From the NCBI GenBank assembly GCA_937995755.1, contig CALKJD010000011.1, positions 1 to 64,000 of the forward strand: 64,000 bases of DNA, given 5' to 3'. The notes beneath the pieces were generated by a model, which was not told the DNA's origin, ran no database searches, and worked only from the letters and a program-made list of their open reading frames with translations. Within the stretch, counting starts at the first letter, position 1. Every line of letters starts with the position of its first letter. The stretch is from an uncultured Saprospiraceae bacterium. Lineage in GTDB: Bacteria; Bacteroidota; Bacteroidia; Chitinophagales; Saprospiraceae. Shown here piece by piece: positions 35,083 through 42,800 of this stretch. The position numbers and the translations under genes are program-made.

Positions 35083-35826
35083 ATGAGTATGTTTAAGGAT
35101 CAGATCAATCAAGAAAACCTTCCGAAACACGTAGCTGTGATCATGGACGGTAATGGCAGGTGGGCTAAGAAAATAGGCAAAGCTAGAATCTTTGGTCACA
35201 GAAATGGAGTAAAGGCAGTAAGAGAAACTACCGAAGCTGCTGCAGAATTAGGAATCGAACACCTAACATTATATGCTTTTTCAACAGAAAATTGGAATAG
35301 GCCGAAATTAGAAGTAAATGCACTAATGATGCTACTTGTGGAAACACTCAAAAAAGAAATTGAGACCCTCAACAAGAATAACATTAAGCTACACGCTATT
35401 GGAGATCTAACTAAACTTCCTAAAAAGACCTACAACGCTTTGATGGATGGAATGGAGAATACCAAAAACAATACTCGTATGACACTCCATCTTGCGCTCA
35501 ACTATAGTTCAAGATGGGAAATTCTCGAGGCCACTAAAAAAATAGCGACTCTTGCACAAGCAGGAAAATTAGATCCAAATAACATAGATGAAGAAGAGTT
35601 TGACAAACACCTAGCCACAGCAGGTATGCCTGATCCAGAACTCCTTATACGTACTAGTGGTGAACGCAGACTCAGTAACTATCTACTGTACCAATTAGCG
35701 TATACAGAACTTTACTTCACTGACAATTACTGGCCAGAGTTTCGTAAGGATGATTTTTACAAAGCCTTGATTGACTTCCAGATGAGAGAAAGAAGATTTG
35801 GTATGACTGGCGATCAAGTGAGTTAG
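35083..35826 (+). CDS. uppS: Isoprenyl transferase (undecaprenyl diphosphate synthase)
   Basis: Builds undecaprenyl diphosphate, the lipid carrier for cell-wall and surface-glycan synthesis, by cis addition of isopentenyl units. The 247 residues contain the diphosphate-binding HVAVIMDGNGRWAKK, the F-G-H-R-N-G block, L-Y-A-F-S-T-E-N-W-x-R-P, L-A-L-N-Y-S-S-R-W-E-I, and the C-terminal DPELLIRTSGERRLSNYLLY and Y-T-E-L-Y-F. In many Bacteroidota uppS sits next to a DUF6089/bamA block; here the DUF6089 gene is 20 kb away. A near-consensus TAacTTTA lies 5 bases before the ATG. It is convergent with the next gene, with 9 bases between. Confidence 0.97.
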   Translation: MSMFKDQINQENLPKHVAVIMDGNGRWAKKIGKARIFGHRNGVKAVRETTEAAAELGIEHLTLYAFSTENWNRPKLEVNALMMLLVETLKKEIETLNKNNIKLHAIGDLTKLPKKTYNALMDGMENTKNNTRMTLHLALNYSSRWEILEATKKIATLAQAGKLDPNNIDEEEFDKHLATAGMPDPELLIRTSGERRLSNYLLYQLAYTELYFTDNYWPEFRKDDFYKALIDFQMRERRFGMTGDQVS

Positions 35827-35835
35827 TATTCTTCC

Positions 35836-37161
35836 TTACTTTATCTCAACTATCGCAGTATACACACTAAGTGAACCTCCATTTGCCACCGTCCATATTG
35901 GTCTAATACTTCCATTCACAGCAGATATATCATTATAGTCGCCAAAGAATATTAAGTTATTAGGAGTAAAAGGCTTTTCACTAATCTTCTCATTGGTAAA
36001 GGTCTGACCTCCATCAGTAGAGTATGCAAGATATACATCTGTCTGAGCATCATCGTATGCACGGCGATCGTAAAATACTACGTAAATATATCCTGTGCTC
36101 GGATCCACATCCATCCAACTAAAAAATTGATGTTTGCCTGGAGCATCATTGTTTACTCGTACTGGTTCAGACCAAGTAGCGCCTTCATCTACTGACTTCG
36201 CCAACCATATATCAGTATCATCCTTTCCATTACGCTGATCTGCCCAGTTGATATACATAGTACCTTTATATGGCCCTTCGCTCATATCAGAGTCTATAAT
36301 AGGCATACCATTACATCTTCCTATAGCGGGTACATCAAAAGTCCATCCTCCAGGCTGTGAAGCTATAACTTGATCTTTACCCCAAGTCTTACCGCCATCA
36401 ATAGATTTATCTAGGTATATCTTACTATCAAAAGACCAACAAACATATATAGAACCATCTGCAGTCTTAATCGGTAAGGCTCCTTCTGTTGTAAAATCAT
36501 CATCTATACAATCTCCTTCAAGGTCGCTGATTGCTACCGCTGGCGACCATGTCTCTGCGCCATCTTCACTAATAGAAAATAGTATTCGAGATTTGTCTTT
36601 AGGGTCTTTACTTGCATATTTATCAAATTCAGTCCAACTCATTAATACTTCGTTGGTTCCGTCTGGTATATAGAGCCATTGCTTATCGTGATCCTTAAGT
36701 GTATCGCATGCTGGATAAGTACCATTATTCCATGTTTCACCCAGATCTGAAGATTTTTGCACTACTATCTTATTGAGAAATTCTTCGTCTTGATAAGCTC
36801 TTCCTGTTGGATTAGCTAAATGCGCATAATATATATTATTGTCATTATCCATTCTGACTACTGGATCACCATAGACGCCATGTGTAGATTTTAAACTTGA
36901 GACGTCCCATGTAAGGCCACCGTTCTTGGAGATATAAAATTTATCTAGAATAGATCCGGCAGCCACTATATTTGTATTGGTCGGTGATATACATATCGTA
37001 GGTTCGCAGGGTCCTACTTGAAAAATCGCGCTATCTATTCTAATATTCCGAATACCACTCATGCTTGTTACCCCTGGCACCGACTTACGCTGGCAACCCA
37101 AAGAAATAAGAATAGAGGTAATAAATAATACTCTAAAAATTAACAGCGCTTCTATTTTCAT
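35836..37161 (-). CDS. Asp-box (BNR/sialidase-fold) lipoprotein
   Basis: A 441-residue lipoprotein with lipobox I-S-L-G-C and a six-bladed sialidase-type propeller: six Asp-boxes of the S-x-D-x-G-x-T-W type can be read (SKNGGLTW, SSDLGETW, SEDGAETW, SIDGGKTW, SVDEGATW, STDGGQTF). A sialidase FRIP motif was not seen, so enzymatic sialidase activity is not supported; a binding or different hydrolase role is as likely. The frame opens at 37203, but M15 at 37161 begins the signal peptide (MKIEALLIFRVLFITSIL) and is the better start. It diverges from the NfeD-like gene. Confidence 0.8.
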   Translation of the reverse strand: MKIEALLIFRVLFITSILISLGCQRKSVPGVTSMSGIRNIRIDSAIFQVGPCEPTICISPTNTNIVAAGSILDKFYISKNGGLTWDVSSLKSTHGVYGDPVVRMDNDNNIYYAHLANPTGRAYQDEEFLNKIVVQKSSDLGETWNNGTYPACDTLKDHDKQWLYIPDGTNEVLMSWTEFDKYASKDPKDKSRILFSISEDGAETWSPAVAISDLEGDCIDDDFTTEGALPIKTADGSIYVCWSFDSKIYLDKSIDGGKTWGKDQVIASQPGGWTFDVPAIGRCNGMPIIDSDMSEGPYKGTMYINWADQRNGKDDTDIWLAKSVDEGATWSEPVRVNNDAPGKHQFFSWMDVDPSTGYIYVVFYDRRAYDDAQTDVYLAYSTDGGQTFTNEKISEKPFTPNNLIFFGDYNDISAVNGSIRPIWTVANGGSLSVYTAIVEIK

Positions 37162-37471
37162 AATATAAAGTTTGATCCCAAAGCTAAAAAGTATTTGTGG
37201 CAATACGATGAAGTCATGATCAGGTTTTTAAAATGAGTGAAATGTTACTACTCTCAACAGTAAAAATTTCATTTTTCGATGAACCATATGTATTTCATAG
37301 ACGAACGAAGAAGTAAACTGGAACGAAGCAAGAACATAGATTCGTTAATATAGTAACTCCGATGATTAAGCCAATCATTAATTATTCGTAGTTTAACAGG
37401 AGCAATTAATCACGGAAGTATTTTTTTGAATAGAATGTGCTCTTACACTACTTCCATAAAAGTCAATCATC
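37162..37471. other. Divergent intergenic region between the Asp-box lipoprotein and NfeD-like genes
   Basis: These 310 bases contain a 7-bp inverted repeat, GGAAGTA (37414-37420) and TACTTCC (37449-37455), ending 16 bases before the NfeD-like ATG, which could form a leader hairpin or operator. No full TAnnTTTG element was identified. Confidence 0.35.
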
Positions 37472-38002
37472 ATGATCGCAATACTCACATGGGTTTCTAT
37501 AATAGCTGGAGGTATATTGGTACTACTACTGTTACTTTCACTTATTGGTGGATTAGATATCGACGTTGATGTTGATATGAACGGTGGCGATACAGACACC
37601 AGTGCAGGAGGCCTAGGATTAATGAAAGGTGCCTTAACATTCATATCTGTAAGTTCGTGGGTTATGAAAGTTTTGATGGTAGGCCAACAAGGAGAAACAC
37701 TTTCTATAGTCGTTGGAGTAATATCGGGTATAATGGCTTTCGCACTTCTTAATTATCTTCTCAAGGCTCTTTTAAAAAATGAAGAAAATGTAAATTGGAA
37801 AATGAGTGATGCATTATTTCAAAAAGGAACAACTTACCTCAAAATCCCTGCTGGTGGAGAAGGTATAGTACAGGTAGACATACGCGGAGCTTCGCGAGAA
37901 CTTAAAGCTAAATCCAAAACTGGAAAAGAAATAAAAACCGGTGAATCTGTGATTGTGGTCGACACTATTAAGGAATTTGCCATTGTAGAAGTATCAGAAT
38001 AA
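37472..38002 (+). CDS. NfeD/YqiJ-like membrane protein paired with flotillin
   Basis: A 176-residue inner-membrane protein: membrane segments at about 5-27 and 68-98 (glycine-rich), an acidic loop (DIDVDVDMNGGDTDTS) between them, and a C-terminal OB-fold domain at about 120-175. The OB-fold part shows IPAGGEGIVQVDIRGASREL and SVIVVDTIKEFAIVEV. That layout and its position 76 bases upstream of a flotillin gene match the YuaF/YqiJ (NfeD1b) partners of bacterial flotillins, which are thought to help assemble membrane microdomains. Probably co-transcribed with the flotillin. Confidence 0.85.
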   Translation: MIAILTWVSIIAGGILVLLLLLSLIGGLDIDVDVDMNGGDTDTSAGGLGLMKGALTFISVSSWVMKVLMVGQQGETLSIVVGVISGIMAFALLNYLLKALLKNEENVNWKMSDALFQKGTTYLKIPAGGEGIVQVDIRGASRELKAKSKTGKEIKTGESVIVVDTIKEFAIVEVSE

Positions 38003-38078
38003 AATAAACCATAAATAATTATTTAGGCAATCAGATATTATAATTAATTAGAACTTTTAAAAACAAAAATCAAGCATC

Positions 38079-39617
38079 ATGGGAGTAGAACTATTAGGAG
38101 TCGTTGGATTTGTGGCATTTTTAGCCATATTACTATTATTGTTTTTTATCAGCAGATATAAACGCTGTCCCTCAGATAAGATACTTGTGGTATACGGTAA
38201 GACAGGAGGAGAACAATCAGCCAAATGTTATGCAGGTGGAGCTGCCTTTATATGGCCAGTTATTCAAGACTATAGGTATTTGGATTTAACACCTATCAGT
38301 ATAGATGTCAATCTTCAAGATGCTTTATCTAAGCAAAACATTCGTGTATCTGTACCAGCACAATTTACTGTTGGTGTAAGTAACAAACCTGCAATTATGT
38401 TAGCTGCAGCTGAACGATTATTGGGATTGGATCAACCATCAATTAGGTCATTGGCTCACGACATTATAATGGGTCAAATGAGATTAGTTATCGCCAATAT
38501 GGATATCGAAGAGCTAAATACGGATAGAGATAAGTTTGTAGAATCTGTATATAGAAACGTAGGTAATGAATTACATAAAATTGGTCTAGAACTCATCAAC
38601 GTTAACGTAACTGATATCCAAGATGAGTCTGGTTATATACAAGCACTCGGTAAAGAAGCCGCAGCCAAAGCCATCAACGATGCCAAGATAAAAGTAGCTA
38701 ATGAGGAGCGTACTGGAGCGATAGGTCAAGCAGAGGCAGTACAAGAGCAAAGGGTGAAAGTAGCAGATGCGAACTCCAGAGCAGAAATTGGTGAAGCGGT
38801 CGCCACTCAATCACAACGTATCAAAATAGCAGAAACAAATAGTCTAGCATCTATCGGTGAAGCAGAAGCCACACAGTTACAAAGGGTTTCTGTAGCTGAA
38901 GCAAACTCTAGAGCAGAAATTGGTGAAGCGGATGCCAATGCATTAGCTATCAAAGGTAAAAATGAGGCGAACATAAAAATCGCAAACTCTAATGCACTTA
39001 AAGATGTGGAAGTAGCGGAATCAGAACGTAAATCTACAGCGGCTCGTAAAGTCGCAGCTGCCAAAGCCCTCGAAGAATCGTACATAGCTGAGACAAGGGC
39101 CGAAGATGCAAGGGCCAAAAAAGAACTCTCCAGAAAACAAGCTGAAGAAGTTGTCGATGCAGAAATTGCAAAACAAAAAGAAGTAATCGCAGCTCAAGCA
39201 GCAGCAGAAAGTCAAAGAGAAATCGCTAAAGGTGATGCAGATGCGGTACTTGCTAGGTACATGGCACAAGCCAAGGGTCAAGAAGCTTTACTGACTAAGC
39301 AAGCAGAAGGATTTCAAAAACTAGTGGAAGCTGCTGGTGGAAATCCAGAGAGCGCAATCGGATATCTTATGATAGACAAACTCACAGAACTAGCTAAAAT
39401 TCAAACCGATGCTATCAAAGATATTGAGATAGATAAAGTTGTCGTTTACGACAACGGAAACGGACAAGGCGTTGGTAACTTCGTACAAGGTCTCTACGGT
39501 ATGGTTCCACAGTTAAATGACTTTTTAGAACAAAGTGGAATGAGTCTACCTGCAGCTCTAGTTGGAAAAAAGAGCGAAGAAAAAACTAAAGTAGATGATG
39601 CAACTTTGGAAGAGTAA
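38079..39617 (+). CDS. Flotillin (SPFH-domain, YqiK family)
   Basis: Membrane scaffold protein of functional microdomains. The 512 residues have an N-terminal membrane segment (about 5-25), the SPFH domain (about 35-200: CPSDKILVVYG, SVPAQFTVGVSN, HKIGLELINVNVTDIQDESG), a long Ala/Glu-rich flotillin coiled coil (about 200-420) and a C-terminal oligomerisation region (AAGGNPESAIGYLMIDKLTE onward). Residues about 207-294 are four tandem 22-residue repeats. A strong terminator follows, and the NfeD-like partner lies immediately upstream. Confidence 0.95.
   Translation: MGVELLGVVGFVAFLAILLLLFFISRYKRCPSDKILVVYGKTGGEQSAKCYAGGAAFIWPVIQDYRYLDLTPISIDVNLQDALSKQNIRVSVPAQFTVGVSNKPAIMLAAAERLLGLDQPSIRSLAHDIIMGQMRLVIANMDIEELNTDRDKFVESVYRNVGNELHKIGLELINVNVTDIQDESGYIQALGKEAAAKAINDAKIKVANEERTGAIGQAEAVQEQRVKVADANSRAEIGEAVATQSQRIKIAETNSLASIGEAEATQLQRVSVAEANSRAEIGEADANALAIKGKNEANIKIANSNALKDVEVAESERKSTAARKVAAAKALEESYIAETRAEDARAKKELSRKQAEEVVDAEIAKQKEVIAAQAAAESQREIAKGDADAVLARYMAQAKGQEALLTKQAEGFQKLVEAAGGNPESAIGYLMIDKLTELAKIQTDAIKDIEIDKVVVYDNGNGQGVGNFVQGLYGMVPQLNDFLEQSGMSLPAALVGKKSEEKTKVDDATLEE
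38697..38960 (+). repeat. Four tandem 66-bp repeats in the flotillin gene
   Basis: They encode 22-residue units of the form A-x-x-N-S-R-A-E-I-G-E-A-x-A-T-Q-x-Q-R-V-K-V (residues 207-228, 229-250, 251-272, 273-294, the last diverging at its end). The DNA string agagcagaaattggtgaag is exact in the second and fourth units. Confidence 0.85.
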
Positions 39618-39645
39618 CCTACCCTTCTAAGATTATTTTATAGAT

Positions 39646-39677
39646 AAGAGCTCACTTTAATTAAAGTGGGCTCTTTT
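39646..39677 (+). terminator. Rho-independent terminator of the NfeD/flotillin operon
   Basis: A 15-bp stem AAGAGCTCACTTTAA / TTAAAGTGGGCTCTT with one T-G wobble and almost no loop is followed by TT after the closing TCTT; 28 bases after the flotillin stop. Confidence 0.85.
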
Positions 39678-39887
39678 AGTCTATATAGCAACATCCAAAA
39701 ATTGATTATTAAAGAACATTATTGTCTAGAAAAAAAGAAACCGTTATACAGTGACAGACCTTACCACCGAAATCTAGCTGCTACATAAAATTCTATTTAA
39801 AAAAATAATTGAACTATCATTTGCACCGTACTATAAAAGTAAGATCTGCGCTTAATCCAACGTAAAAATAGAATTGGATAATTGGCT

Positions 39888-42800
39888 TTATCTAACAACC
39901 GTTACATCACCATAAAAAGTAAGTCGCTCTCCAGTCTCTGTACATGTATATGTAACTTTATAAGGATATACACCTATTCCAACAGGATCTCCTTTATAAC
40001 TACCATCCCAACTATCAAGTACATCAGTACTAACATAGATTTGATTTCCCCATCTGTCAAACAATCTAATCTCTTCAAACTCTTCAGGTCGCTCTAGTAA
40101 AATTTGGAAGTTATCATTGGATCCATCACCATTTGGTGAAAATATATTTGGTATATAAAAAGCCTTGTCCGAACATTGATTAATAAATCTCACATTAATA
40201 GTTTCTTCCAACACACAGCCTGTCAATTCATCATACACTGTAAGCATATATTCCATCTCTTGTCCAATGTCACTAATTTTTGGATCCGGACAATAATCAC
40301 AACTTAAGCCAGCAGAAGGTGACCAGTAATACGTATAGTCTGCTGTTTCATCAAACTCAATATCCACTACCTCTGCACTATTAATAAACAATTCATAATC
40401 TCTATTTACTAATGTTACATCTATGTCAGGTTGCACGACTACATTAACTAATGTAGTATCGTCTTCACACAGACCGAGTTTACCAATAACTGTTAGAGTG
40501 GCATCAACATTAGTATCATAAAGTAGTGAGTCTCCAACATAAATAACCGCTCCAACATTATCTAACCATGTAAATTTATTCACCTTTCCCTCTGCACTTA
40601 ATTCTGCTAACTGTCCTACACAAATCGTATCACCAATCGCCGATATCTCTGATTTATAAATCACATCCACTAATACACTATCCGATTGTATACACTCGTC
40701 ATAAGTGTAAGTTACCGTGTAGTAAGTACTCTCTTGTGGTGAGGCAAATGTAAGGGTCTCATCTTGCGAACTCAGGTTCGTCATTGGTGTCCAAAAAGGA
40801 GCTCCTATTCCAGTTGACGATAAAACCATCTGCTCCCCTTCACAGATTTGTCCATCATCACTTACTTCTAAATTGTCTGCTGGTACAACTGTAACATAAA
40901 CACTGTCGCTGTACAGGCATCCTGCAATACTATTTACATCTACAAAGAAATACCGACTTTGTGTTGGACTTGCTGTCGTCTCATAACAATTAACACAACT
41001 AAGGGCGTTATCATTTTTCCAGACAGGATTTATGACTTCATTAGACACAGATAATTGTGTTGTTTCATTTTCACATATCCCTCTATCGTCTATTAAAAAA
41101 TCTGGAATTTCTCTTTCCACTTTTACAAGAAGGCTATCTGTTTTGAAACAACCGAATTGATTAAAAACTGTAACAGAATAATATGTGTCACCTTCAGGAT
41201 AAGCTGAAACATATTCACAATCCAAACAACTAAGTGTTGGTGATTCCGCCCATAAATATGTCAAAGAGTTGTCGAAATTGGTAATAGATATTATCGCTGT
41301 ATCTTTATCACATACTACAGTATCCATACTTAATGATAACTCAGGGCCCAGCACAGGAACAACATTAACTAACATAGTGTCCATGGTTATACATCCATTG
41401 CTATGAAGCGCAGTAATGATATACTCAGTAGAATCTACAGGACTTGCGATCGGTTGAAGACAATCGATACAAGATAGATCTTCAGTAATATTCCAGCTAA
41501 GCGTCATATCGGCGATACCACTACCTATAATTTCTCCTAGTATCAACACACTGTCTCCGATACACATTACATAATCTTCCGGCAATATAGGAACCGCATT
41601 GGGCAATATTGTAAATGATTCACTATGAGTACCTATACAACCATATTCCGATGTTACAGATAATGTTACATTAATATTTTCGGCATTAGTATATATATGA
41701 TTACCCTCTATTTCATTAGATGTGGAGCCATCACCAAATGTCCATTCATAATCGATTAGATCACCATAAACATTCGTAGTTTGATTATTAAAAATTGCCG
41801 CTACTTCTTCACAAACTTGATCAGAAGCAAAGTCAAAATCAACAACTGGTGTAGTAGCTATTTGTATGGGAATATTTGATGTAATCGTATCTTTACAGTT
41901 TGCCCCTTCGGCAGACAGTGTAATGAAATATGCTCCTGGCTCAACAATGTTTAATTGAACATCGTCAGTATAAAAGGTAAAGTTTTCATTACCTAAAATT
42001 TCCCATGTATATTGAATATTGGGATCTGTAGCAACACTCTGATTATCCAAATTAACAGTAGCTGGAACAAAGCATGTTGTATCCGTATCTGATACAAAAT
42101 TTAGATCTATAGAATTAACCGTTATAGAATCTGAAGAAAAACTACGTATGCATCCATTGTTATCTGACAGTATCATCTTGGGTGTGTATGTACCCGTATG
42201 TTCATAAATATATCTAATCGTATCAGTCATACTAGGTATCTCAGAAGTAGATGTTTCTCCATTACCATAATCCCACCCAAAAGTATAAATATCATCTGCA
42301 TTGGCAATTAATGTAATACCAAGGGGCAGACAAGATGAGTCAGAAGTAAATTCAAAACTTCCAGTTGGTCCATCAATAAAAACATAATCTATCAATGTCA
42401 ATGTATCTGCACAACTAGGTGAATTACTTGCGACTAAACTGACTGTAAATTTTCCTGGTTCATTGTACAAGTGAGAAGGGTTTTCTACTTCAGATAATCC
42501 ACTATTATCACCAAAATTCCAACTAAAGTTAGTAGCATTAATAGAAGTATTTGAGAAGTTAGAAATCAGTGGTGGACAAGTTTCAAATAATGGATCACCA
42601 GAGAATGTGGCTAGCGGATTTGCTACTTTCAAATAATTGTCTCTACAAAGTGTCCTCGGACAGTTGTATTGATCATTAATAGTAACACACACTGTATATA
42701 TTCCCTCATTGGCATATGCGTGTAATGGTGTCGCTTCTGTGGATGTGGATCCATCTCCAAAACTCCATAAAAAATCGGTAACGTCTTGACCACTATTATC

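Noticed and set aside
35836-37161. Calling the Asp-box lipoprotein a sialidase
   Set aside because: Asp-boxes occur in many propellers and no FRIP motif or catalytic set could be placed.
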